Source: Bacillota bacterium (lineage in GTDB: Bacteria; Bacillota; Bacilli; Alicyclobacillales; SLC66). Taken from it: a DNA stretch of 39,834 nt. The DNA lies in contig JAJYTO010000008.1 in assembly GCA_021793015.1 (NCBI GenBank), positions 1 through 39,834 on the forward strand. Direction: 5' to 3'. Positions within the stretch are counted from its first letter, which is position 1, and each line of letters opens with the position of its first letter. Below are positions 32,832-39,834 of this stretch, piece by piece. The translations under genes were made by a program, and so were the position numbers. The notes beneath the pieces were generated by a model. The model was not told where the DNA came from, made no database searches, and was given only the letters and a program-made list of their open reading frames with translations.

Positions 32832-34100
32832 ATGAAATTTGGAAACACATTGAAAACGGCTTCAGCGCTGGTGGTGGCGCTTAGCCTCACGGCCAGTCCG
32901 CTCGCATTTGCCGCTCAGCAAAAGGGCGATCTGCAAATCTTCAGTTGGTGGACAGGGGTTGCCAGCAGCAAGGCTCTCAAGGGAATGATAGGCGTCTTCA
33001 ACCAGCATTATCCCGGCATCAAGGTGACCAACGAGGCCGTCGCCGGCGGGGCCGGATCCAACGCGAAGGCCGTTCTGGCGAGCCGCATGGAAGCTGGCAA
33101 CCCTCCCGGCACATTCCAGGTGCACGCGGGCGGCGGATCGCTGCTGTCATGGGTTCAGGCGGGCGACATGCAGCCTCTGAACTCACTCTATAAATCCCAG
33201 GGCTGGTATAAGGTCTTTCCAAAGTCCCTGCTGAATCTTCTCACCATCAACGGCAAGATCTACGCGGTTCCCGTCGACATGCAACGCGGGAACGTGACGT
33301 GGTACAACCCGGGCGTCTTCAAGAAATACCACCTTGCGCTCCCGACCACCTTTCCGGCGTTCTTCAAGGATGCGGCCATTCTCAAGAGCCACGGCGTCAC
33401 GCCATTGGCACTGGCCAATCACGGCAACTGGGAAGCCACGCTGCTGTTCAGCGACGTCCTGCTGGGCACCGTGGGACCGGTCAAATACGACCAGTTGTTA
33501 ACCGGGAAAGCTTCATGGAACATGTACGGCGTCAAGGAAGCGGCGAACATCTTCAATCGGATGATGTCGTACACCAACACCGATTACTCCGCGCTGCACT
33601 GGCAGCAGGCGGACCAGCTTGTCGCACAGGGCAAGGCGGCCATGAATGTCATGGGGGACTGGGCGCAGGGCTACTTCACCACCGCGCTGCACCTGAAACC
33701 GGGCGTCGGGTTCGGATGGGCGGCCACTCCAGGTACGCACGGGGTATTCGGGGCTGTGTCGGATGTCTTTGGACTTCCGGCGAAGCTGAAAAACCCGACT
33801 CCCACGCTCGATTTCCTCAAGGTGCTGGGATCCAAGCAGGGCCAGGATGTGTTCAATCCGCTCAAGGGAACGTTCTCGCCGCGGCTTGACGCCAATCCGA
33901 AGCTGTACGACGCGTATTCCCGCGCCGCCATGCAGTCCTACAAACGGGACAAACTCGTGCTGGTCATCGGCCAAGGCGCCGTGAACCCTGGATTCACCAA
34001 CTCGTTCAACAACGCCATGGAGATCTTCGTGACGAATCACAACGTAAAGCAATTTGTATCGGCTGTCGCCAGCGCCGCCCAGTCAAATCCGCTGAGCTGA
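32832..34100 (+). CDS. Sugar ABC transporter substrate-binding protein (glucose/mannose type, family 1)
   Basis: A 422-residue secreted binding protein. Residues 1-27 are a classical signal peptide (basic KFGNTLK, hydrophobic core, cleavage after LAFA). It has no lipobox cysteine, unlike most Gram-positive binding proteins. The mature part starts QIFSWWTGVASSKALKGMIG, VFNQHYPGIKVTNEAVAGGA and GSNAKAVLASRMEAGNPPGTFQVHAG, very like the glucose-binding proteins of Thermus and Pseudomonas (GtsA type). The substrate is probably a monosaccharide such as glucose or mannose. ATG 32832 follows AAAGGAGG. It starts an operon with two permeases; two palindromes upstream suggest repression. Confidence 0.9.
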   Translation: MKFGNTLKTASALVVALSLTASPLAFAAQQKGDLQIFSWWTGVASSKALKGMIGVFNQHYPGIKVTNEAVAGGAGSNAKAVLASRMEAGNPPGTFQVHAGGGSLLSWVQAGDMQPLNSLYKSQGWYKVFPKSLLNLLTINGKIYAVPVDMQRGNVTWYNPGVFKKYHLALPTTFPAFFKDAAILKSHGVTPLALANHGNWEATLLFSDVLLGTVGPVKYDQLLTGKASWNMYGVKEAANIFNRMMSYTNTDYSALHWQQADQLVAQGKAAMNVMGDWAQGYFTTALHLKPGVGFGWAATPGTHGVFGAVSDVFGLPAKLKNPTPTLDFLKVLGSKQGQDVFNPLKGTFSPRLDANPKLYDAYSRAAMQSYKRDKLVLVIGQGAVNPGFTNSFNNAMEIFVTNHNVKQFVSAVASAAQSNPLS

Positions 34101-34115
34101 CCACGCGGCTCCACC

Positions 34116-34154
34116 CATTGCGCGCAAGGTTGCCGGGCGGCCTTGCGCGCAATG
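34116..34154 (+). other. Intercistronic hairpin between binding protein and permease genes
   Basis: CATTGCGCGCAAGG (34116-34129) and CCTTGCGCGCAATG (34141-34154) form a perfect 14-bp stem with an 11-base loop and no T-run. Such hairpins between binding-protein and permease genes commonly protect the upstream message and lower downstream expression, giving an excess of binding protein. Confidence 0.75.
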
Positions 34155-34191
34155 CCATAACATCGCCGGGATTGACTCGAGGGGGACGATT

Positions 34192-35160
34192 ATGAAGGGC
34201 TGGACGACTGCGGCGCAGGGAGCACGCGCGCCGGTGCGGCGGAGATTTTCGTGGGATCGGTTTTCTGCCGTTGCTACACTGATTCCCTCGCTCATCCTGT
34301 TGGGTGTGTTTGTTTATGGGTTTATTGCATGGACCGGCTATGTGTCGCTCACGAACTGGAACAGTTTCATTCCCAATTTTTCGTTTGCCGGGCTGCAAAA
34401 CTACATTAATGTGTTCGGCACCTTTCGCTTTCAGTCTGATTTGCGAAATATAGTCGTATTTACCGCCTTATTTATCTTGGGTTGCCTGATCGTGGGGATG
34501 GGTCTCGCTTTGCTCGTCGATCAGCGGATTCGCGCCGAGGGATTGTTTCGCAGCATATTCATCTTTCCCATGGCCATATCCTTTGTCGTCACGGGTGTCA
34601 TCTGGTCCTGGATCTTAAATCCGCAGACCGGAGTCAATCTGATCCTGAAGGCGTTCGGATGGAAAACAGTGCCCGCCTGGTTTCTGAGCACGACGATCGT
34701 GCCAAACATCACACTCGGGCAGATTCAGGTGGGGATTCCGCTTGCGCTCCTTGCCGTGCTGATCGCCGCCGTTTGGCAGATGTCCGGGTTTGCCATGGCC
34801 GTTTACCTGGCGGAACTCCGGGGCATACCCGACGATATGAAAGAAGCGGCCCGCATCGACGGCGCAGGCGCATGGCGAATGTTCTGGTCGATCATTCTGC
34901 CCCAACTGAGGTCCACGACGACCACGATCGTGATCATTCTCAGCGCGGCCTCCCTGAAGGTGTTCGGACTGATTTACGCCATGACGGGTCCCGGTCAAGA
35001 GTTTGTGACCGACATGCCCAGTCTCAACATGTTTCAGACGACGTTTCAGGGTGACCAGTTCGCCCAAGGCGCTGCGATCGCGATTGTCATTTTGTTGTTG
35101 CTTGCGGTATTTATCATTCCATACCTGATCTCGACCCTGCGGCAGGGGACTCCGTCATGA
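34192..35160 (+). CDS. Sugar ABC transporter permease, MalF-type
   Basis: A 322-residue inner-membrane subunit with six helices. The N-terminal cytoplasmic stretch is basic (RAPVRRRFSWDRF), helix 1 is ATLIPSLILLGVFVYGFIAW, and the ATPase-docking EAA loop reads EAARIDGAGAWRMFWSIILP near residues 222-241. It forms the channel with the second permease. ATG 34192 follows GAGGGGGA. It lies after the intercistronic hairpin and 79 bases before the next permease. Confidence 0.92.
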   Translation: MKGWTTAAQGARAPVRRRFSWDRFSAVATLIPSLILLGVFVYGFIAWTGYVSLTNWNSFIPNFSFAGLQNYINVFGTFRFQSDLRNIVVFTALFILGCLIVGMGLALLVDQRIRAEGLFRSIFIFPMAISFVVTGVIWSWILNPQTGVNLILKAFGWKTVPAWFLSTTIVPNITLGQIQVGIPLALLAVLIAAVWQMSGFAMAVYLAELRGIPDDMKEAARIDGAGAWRMFWSIILPQLRSTTTTIVIILSAASLKVFGLIYAMTGPGQEFVTDMPSLNMFQTTFQGDQFAQGAAIAIVILLLLAVFIIPYLISTLRQGTPS

Positions 35161-35239
35161 GGACTGCGAATCCGGCGTTCGGAATAAAGATCAGCGCCGC
35201 CGCGGCTCAACAACAGGCACGAAGGAGGGGAACAGGAGC

Positions 35240-36064
35240 ATGACGGCGCTGCGGCGAATCAATCGATCCTTGTTGTATGTGGTGTTGGTCATACTGGCCT
35301 GCTTATATCTGGTTCCGGTCTATGTGGTTGTCGTAACCAGCATGAAGGCGAACTCGGCGATCAGCCTGGCTCAGATGTGGGATCTGCCGTCAAGCCTCAG
35401 TCTATCCAGCATGGCGGCGGCGTGGGCACAGTTGGGTCCCAATTTTATGAACAGTTTTGAGCTGGCTGTTCCGGCCACCCTTCTGTCCGCATTGATGGGA
35501 GCGCTCAACGGATACGCCCTGTCGAAGTGGCGGTTCAAAGGCTCGAACGTAGTTTTCTTTCTCATTTTGTTTGGGATGTTCATTCCTTATCAGAGTGTGT
35601 TGATCCCGCTTTTGAGGGTGCTGGACGCGATTGGCCTGTACAACACCATTGCTGGACTGATACTCGTGCATACCGTGTATGGGATTCCAATCACAACGTT
35701 GATTTTTCGGAACTTTTATGTGGCCATCCCGGATGAGGTTATCGAGTCCGGGAAAATCGACGGGTCGGGGTACTGGGGCATCTTTCGCCATATCGTCCTG
35801 CCGCTGTCGATCCCCGGGTTTGTGGTGGCCGGCATCTGGCAGTTCACGCAGGTCTGGAATAACTTCCTGTTTGCCGTGGCATTGACCAACCCTCCCTATC
35901 AGCCGGTCACAGTGGCGCTCGTCAACATCGCGGGGAGTCAGACGGTGCAGTGGAACGTACAGATGGCCAGCGCTTTGCTGGTGTCGCTGCCGACTCTCAT
36001 TGTATATATCTTTCTTGGAAAATATTTTGTGCGCGGCTTGCTCGCCGGTTCTGTCAAAGGATAG
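35240..36064 (+). CDS. Sugar ABC transporter permease, MalG-type
   Basis: A 274-residue inner-membrane subunit with six helices: LLYVVLVILACLYLVPVYVV at the N-terminus, NSFELAVPATLLSALMGALN and YALSKWRFKG typical of MalG, and an EAA loop reading ESGKIDGSGYWGIFRHIVLP. ATG 35240 follows AGGAGGGGAACAGGAG. No ATPase gene follows; the operon ends here and the next gene is convergent. The transporter must borrow an MsmX/MalK-type ATPase encoded elsewhere. Confidence 0.92.
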   Translation: MTALRRINRSLLYVVLVILACLYLVPVYVVVVTSMKANSAISLAQMWDLPSSLSLSSMAAAWAQLGPNFMNSFELAVPATLLSALMGALNGYALSKWRFKGSNVVFFLILFGMFIPYQSVLIPLLRVLDAIGLYNTIAGLILVHTVYGIPITTLIFRNFYVAIPDEVIESGKIDGSGYWGIFRHIVLPLSIPGFVVAGIWQFTQVWNNFLFAVALTNPPYQPVTVALVNIAGSQTVQWNVQMASALLVSLPTLIVYIFLGKYFVRGLLAGSVKG

Positions 36065-36116
36065 AGGACGCGCGGGAATGGCGCCGCATTGTCCCTATCT
36101 GTATCAGACCTCCGTC

Positions 36117-37481
36117 TCAGGCCTCTTCATCAGGTCGAAGAGTGAAAACCAGTTCCCGCAACTCCATGGCCATCTGGCTCAGTTGCGTGGCCGATCGGTT
36201 GACCTCCTGAATCGAGCCCAACTGTCCTTCCACTGTTGCTGCGATGTTGCGCAGGTCGATGCCGGAGTCTCTGGCCACCTCTTCCACGCGCTCCATCTCC
36301 GCCAGCACGCGATACGATTCATCGGCGACTTGCCGTATCATCTCCGAAATGCCCTGCATGTCACCTGCGACCCGCTGCGTCATGGGTTCCGCATCGTTCA
36401 ACAAGTGCCATGCCTTTTGATAGGCGTCAACCCGTTCTTCGCGGTCAATGCCAGTTTCCGACGCGCGTTCTTTGAGCGATTCTATTTCCGCCGCAGTTCT
36501 GCGGAGTGCAACCATGCCTTCGCGCACGCGCTCCGCCACTCCGTACGCTGACTCTGAAGCCTCTGCCGATGTGGCTGCAACGCTGCCTACGGCGGCCGCC
36601 ACATCTTCCATAGAATGTGTAGCGGTGGTGGAATGCTGCGCCTGCAACGCCGTTTTGTGGGCGATGTGGTTCATGACGTCCGATACGTGCAGGGCGCCTC
36701 GGGAGGCATGGTCGGCGCTGGCCACCAGCTCTTTGAAGGCCTGGTTCAGTTGATCGGACGCCTGGGATATGCCGGAAATGAGTTCCCGGAGATTCTCGGC
36801 CATTTTGTCAAAACTGCGGGCAAGAACGCCGATCTCGTCTTTTCTGGGTGATTGTTTGCTGAGATCGATCGTCAGGTTGCCGACGGCGATATCGTTGGCG
36901 GCTTCGACGATGGTCAGAAGCGGTCGCGAGAGGAGTTGCCGGGCAAACAGCCAAGTGGCGATCACCGCGCAGCATAAAGCGATCAGGCCGACGGTCAACA
37001 CTTTGAATAACAGTTGGCGCGTGACGGCCAGATCATGGGAGATGGAGAACCCCACACTGGCCACGTATACGGGTTTGCCATTCACGTGAATGGGGGCCAC
37101 AATTTGCAGGACGTTGCCCTTCATCGACGTGATGACAGTGTTTTTCTGTACGGCCAGTGCGCCGTCGGAACTGGCTTGAGTACCGATGTTCCGGGGATTG
37201 GTGGAAGCGATATCGTACAGATATCCGGTCAGTTTGTAGATGTCAAACGACGTGATCTGGGGTTCCTGACGCTTGAGGTGCAGGAGAATCGCCTCAAACT
37301 GAAAATCCGGGATTCCGCTGTCGAGGGCCGAATCGATCGTGCTGATGATCGACACGGCATTCTGCTTCGCCTGCTGCACCATGATGGACTGGCTCGCCAC
37401 GTATACGATGGCCAGGGTCGACGACAGAATGACCAGGATGATCAATCCGACCAGCGTAACAAGCTTTCTATGTAGCGACAC
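36117..37481 (-). CDS. Methyl-accepting-chemotaxis-like transmembrane receptor lacking the signalling tip
   Basis: A 454-residue receptor. Membrane helix 1 is at about 8-30 and helix 2 at about 158-182. Between them is an outer sensor of about 125 residues (FEAILLHLKRQEPQITSFDI, APIHVNGKPVYVASVGFSIS, single-Cache-like). A HAMP domain lies at about 183-235 (LLTIVEAANDIAVGNLTIDL), followed by a long coiled coil. The coil contains typical receptor stretches (MEDVAAAVGSVAATSAEASE near 291-310, IAATVEGQLGSIQEVNRSAT near 413-432). The near-universal hairpin tip (IAxQTNLLALNAAIEAARAGE...GFAVVA.EVR) that binds CheA and CheW is absent; about 345-372 reads DREERVDAYQKAWHLLNDAE and PMTQRVAGD instead. 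GTG 37481 follows AGGAGG. It is convergent with the sugar transporter operon. Confidence 0.88.
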   Translation of the reverse strand: MSLHRKLVTLVGLIILVILSSTLAIVYVASQSIMVQQAKQNAVSIISTIDSALDSGIPDFQFEAILLHLKRQEPQITSFDIYKLTGYLYDIASTNPRNIGTQASSDGALAVQKNTVITSMKGNVLQIVAPIHVNGKPVYVASVGFSISHDLAVTRQLLFKVLTVGLIALCCAVIATWLFARQLLSRPLLTIVEAANDIAVGNLTIDLSKQSPRKDEIGVLARSFDKMAENLRELISGISQASDQLNQAFKELVASADHASRGALHVSDVMNHIAHKTALQAQHSTTATHSMEDVAAAVGSVAATSAEASESAYGVAERVREGMVALRRTAAEIESLKERASETGIDREERVDAYQKAWHLLNDAEPMTQRVAGDMQGISEMIRQVADESYRVLAEMERVEEVARDSGIDLRNIAATVEGQLGSIQEVNRSATQLSQMAMELRELVFTLRPDEEA

Positions 37482-37584
37482 TGCTCATTCCTCCTACATC
37501 TGATCGGCCGCGAATGTAGTTCATGATGCGGATCTGGAATTGTTCTGGCGGGTGCGCAGGCCCTTCACATACAGCACTCCGCTT

Positions 37585-37625
37585 AATTCGACTGAATTGA
37601 CCAAAATTTAATTATATAGTAAAGT
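37585..37625 (+). promoter_or_regulatory. Probable promoter and palindrome upstream of the ROK gene
   Basis: TTGACC (37597-37602), 17 bases, TAAAGT (37620-37625) form a modest promoter. The palindrome AATTC-GACT-GAATT (37585-37598) overlaps its -35, a possible autoregulatory site. Confidence 0.4.
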
Positions 37626-37684
37626 ACCGCTGTGAGGTTTGCAATACAGAATAACTTCCGTTCCTCGCTACGGAGATGACCGTC

Positions 37685-38890
37685 ATGACCATAAATGTCG
37701 ACGCAGCCGAAATGCGCAGGATCAATCTGGCGACAGTGCTGGGCGTTATTCGCGGTAAACGGACCACATCCCGTATTGATATTTCCCAGATCACTGGTCT
37801 CAATAAGGCGACGGTGTCCTATCTGGTTGATGAACTCATCCAGGAACAATTGGTTCAGGAGATCGGCTACGGCTCGTCGAGCGGCGGACGCAAGCCCGTA
37901 TTGCTAAAATTCAACGCCAATGCCGCGTATGCTATCGGAATCGACATTCAGATAACGCATATGACAACAGTGGTGTCAAACACACGCGGCGAGGTTTTAT
38001 ACAGACAGACGAAACCGCTCGCTCTGGATGGGCGGACAAGCCTGTACCAGGAGAGGCTTGTCGATCTGATCCTGGTCGAAGTTGCCGCGGCAATGAAGGC
38101 CACGCCTCCGAGTCCGCATGGTCTGGCGGGCATCGGCGTTGCCCTGCCCGGCATCGTCAATTTCTCTGCGGGCACCGTGTACTACTTGCCCAATGCGAGT
38201 GTATCAGACTGGAATCTGCAGGCAGCGCTCGGACAGCATTTTGAAGTTCCCGTTTTCATCGACAACGACGCAAATTGCGGGGCATGGTGCGAATTTCAGC
38301 ACCGTAATTCGCGCGTGCAGAATCTGGTCCACATCAACGCGGGGGTTGGCGTCGGGGCGGGTGTCATTGTAAACGGACAACTGTACCGCGGCAAGGACGG
38401 GTTGGCCGGCGAGTTCGGGCACATGACCATTGCAGCGCTTGGTCGGGAATGCTCATGCGGCAACTACGGATGTTGGGAAGAATACGCTTCGGAACGGAGT
38501 CTGTTGCGGTATATCAGAGAATCCGGAGGTGAAAAACCCGGAACCGCATCTGAATGGAGTATCGTGGAACAGATCCTCTATGAGGCGCAACATGACAACC
38601 GGGCTTATATACGCGCTTTTCACACGCTGGGTGAATATTTGGGAGTGGGAATCGCCAATATACTTAATGGGTTGAATCCAGAGCAGGTGACGATCGGAGG
38701 CATGCTGTCCAGGGCGGCTACCTTTATCCTTCCGGAAATCGAACGCGTTTTGCAGCACCGGGCGATTCTGCTCAATAAAAGCACATCTCTGTCGATCGCC
38801 AACGCGAATGCCGTCGCCATCGGGGCTGCGGAAATTGTGATTGACCAGACTCTATTTTCCTATCCAAAACAGGGGTCGTTCGATTCATAA
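37685..38890 (+). CDS. ROK-family transcriptional repressor (XylR/NagC type)
   Basis: About 401 residues. The N-terminal winged helix (LATVLGVIRGKRTTSRIDIS, QITGLNKATVSYLVDELIQE) binds DNA. The ROK sugar-kinase-like domain shows GIDIQITHMTTVVSNTRGEV, GIGVALPGIVNF, VFIDNDANCGAWCEF, GLAGEFGHMTI and the zinc motif CSCGNYGCWEEYAS. It probably represses the sugar ABC operon at 32832-36064 and is relieved by a sugar. ATG 37685 is nine bases after GGAG (37672-37675); ATG 37676 has no room for a ribosome site. A truncated MITE lies immediately after its stop. Confidence 0.93.
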   Translation: MTINVDAAEMRRINLATVLGVIRGKRTTSRIDISQITGLNKATVSYLVDELIQEQLVQEIGYGSSSGGRKPVLLKFNANAAYAIGIDIQITHMTTVVSNTRGEVLYRQTKPLALDGRTSLYQERLVDLILVEVAAAMKATPPSPHGLAGIGVALPGIVNFSAGTVYYLPNASVSDWNLQAALGQHFEVPVFIDNDANCGAWCEFQHRNSRVQNLVHINAGVGVGAGVIVNGQLYRGKDGLAGEFGHMTIAALGRECSCGNYGCWEEYASERSLLRYIRESGGEKPGTASEWSIVEQILYEAQHDNRAYIRAFHTLGEYLGVGIANILNGLNPEQVTIGGMLSRAATFILPEIERVLQHRAILLNKSTSLSIANANAVAIGAAEIVIDQTLFSYPKQGSFDS

Positions 38891-38893
38891 AGT

Positions 38894-38925
38894 GCCTGTT
38901 CAAAAAGGGGTCAGGTAAGCCCCGC
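38894..38925 (-). mobile_element. Truncated MITE-like element, copy E
   Basis: GCCTGTTCAAAAAGGGG followed by CAGGTAAG and CCCGCGC is the reverse complement of the right end of copy A. The homology fades after about 32 bases and no opposite end is found before 39023. It starts three bases after the ROK stop codon. Confidence 0.7.
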
Positions 38926-39022
38926 GCTTTCCCATCTGTCGACGCCGCGCGGCAGCATGGGCGTTCAGGCGTCCAGTGGGTTATGATGGAGCCATTCATT
39001 CCACGGTCGAGGTGGCGACGGC

Positions 39023-39834
39023 GTGTTACAAAACGGCTTTCTAAAAAATATAGACACGCTTCCCGGTGTCTTGCGCAGGTTTCTTGATGACGGGCTCGTG
39101 ATCAGTCCCTGGCTGGCGGGTGTAAACGGCAATGGCCGCTTTGACGCGGCGGTTTTCAAGTTTCTGGACTCGGAAGCCCGGGAATTGGCGGATACACAGT
39201 GGACGGAGCAGGAGCAGTTGAAAGCGTTTGGCGCCTTGGCGGTGCCGGAGCGGCTTGCGCGAACGGCCATCTATGAAATCGCCGCTTCGACGGCCGTCTC
39301 CCTCGCTCACGAGGAGAGCGGATCGCCATGGGTGGAGGAGGAGTCAGCCCGCGTCGCTGTCCATATGGTCCGGGAATTCTGTGCGGAATTCGGCGCCGCG
39401 ACTCTGGTGCAGTTGTATTCCGTCGCAACCGGTTATGAGAATCTGCAGGCGGTCGCTTACTATGGACAGATGCCCGAACGCGATTTCGTCCTGGGTCGCT
39501 GGCATCGCCCTTGGGTGGATTATTCGCTCGGCGACGAACTGTTGCTGGGTGTGGTGATTGGCAATTATCGCATCGGCATCGTGGACGGCCGGCGCATGGT
39601 GTCTCTGACGGACCAGGGAGTCGAGACGTACCGCAAGGTGGAGCAGATTCTTGACGAAGCCGGGTACCTGTCGCATCGGGTGCGCCAACTGCATGTCTCC
39701 CGATTTAATTTATTGGATAATTTCGATCAATTGTCCAGAGAGATTTCGCCTGATTGGATGCCTCAACGCCGTGCTTTTCTGGATTGGGTGGGCGTCAGAC
39801 CTGGCATGCGTGTTCTGGAACTGGGGTGCGCCAG
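39023..39834 (+). CDS. Partial SAM-dependent methyltransferase with long unrecognised N-terminal region
   Basis: The GTG at 39023 follows GAGGTGG (39009-39015) and opens a frame of 270 codons that runs off the right edge. Residues 1-250 are not recognised: they include the helical stretches LKNIDTLPGVLRRFLDDGLV, VFKFLDSEARELADTQWTEQ and ARVAVHMVREFCAEFGAATL, and a wing-like MVSLTDQGVETYRKVEQILD segment that may be a helix-turn-helix. At the very end the class I methyltransferase motif I appears, VRPGMRVLELGCA, so the catalytic domain lies beyond the window. It could be a methyltransferase fused to a sensory or DNA-binding domain. Confidence 0.75.
   Translation, partial: MLQNGFLKNIDTLPGVLRRFLDDGLVISPWLAGVNGNGRFDAAVFKFLDSEARELADTQWTEQEQLKAFGALAVPERLARTAIYEIAASTAVSLAHEESGSPWVEEESARVAVHMVREFCAEFGAATLVQLYSVATGYENLQAVAYYGQMPERDFVLGRWHRPWVDYSLGDELLLGVVIGNYRIGIVDGRRMVSLTDQGVETYRKVEQILDEAGYLSHRVRQLHVSRFNLLDNFDQLSREISPDWMPQRRAFLDWVGVRPGMRVLELGCA

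Noticed and set aside
37490-37520. Sigma-D type flagellar/chemotaxis promoter for the receptor-like gene (GCCGATCA)
   Set aside because: The -10 is close to GCCGATAA, but no TAAA-type -35 occurs at the right distance.

Overview
The window looks like a chromosomal segment of a spore-forming Bacillota, most plausibly an acidophile of the Alicyclobacillaceae (Ferroacidibacillus/Sulfoacidibacillus-like). This placement is inferred from gene content and cannot be proved here. The supporting signs are strong GGAGG-type ribosome sites with many GTG and TTG starts, a perfect CIRCE element before groES-groEL, a Rex repressor, and small Bacilli-type families (DUF1659, DUF2922, DUF1657, DUF1450). No rRNA, tRNA or CRISPR array was seen.

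Left part (1-10.3 kb): a Cys-rich gene cut by the left edge; a first ECF sigma factor with an overlapping membrane anti-sigma-like gene; a DUF318/YcgR-type permease with a short YcgQ-like partner; S-adenosylhomocysteinase; a class I glutamine amidotransferase-like hydrolase; a convergent polysaccharide flippase; a DUF1659-DUF2922 pair; a DUF1450 protein; and a second ECF sigma/anti-sigma pair behind a good ECF-type promoter (TGTAAC-N17-CGTC).

Central conserved part (10.3-23.4 kb): tandem MITE-like repeats, then the tightly overlapping thiL-tsaE-tsaB-rimI-tsaD operon (thiamine phosphate kinase and the t6A tRNA modification machinery). Next come a DnaA-box inverted repeat, 5-formyltetrahydrofolate cyclo-ligase, a diguanylate cyclase, a molybdenum-cofactor group (mobA, a MoeA/MogA-like protein, mobB), rex, a small membrane protein, a DUF1657 protein, trpS and groES-groEL.

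Right accessory part (23.4-39.8 kb): a TM2-domain protein; a GntR-ABC module with a near-perfect operator but a broken permease; a DHA2-type MFS exporter; a run of deletion-damaged genes (M20 peptidase, oligopeptide-binding protein, IS21 istB); a lone CheY; and a 1.2-kb repeat-rich non-coding island. It ends with a DsrE-like gene, a sugar ABC transporter (binding protein plus two permeases, no ATPase), a methyl-accepting-chemotaxis-like protein that lacks the conserved signalling tip, a ROK repressor, and a methyltransferase gene cut by the right edge.

The most unusual items are: a dispersed MITE-like family with matching 7-bp target duplications at three loci plus a diverged sister element and two fragments; the tip-less chemoreceptor beside a sugar transporter and its likely ROK regulator; two ECF pairs with large, non-standard anti-sigma partners; overlapping inverted repeats built on perfect DnaA boxes; and a 24-bp perfect inverted repeat inside a degenerate tandem-repeat island.
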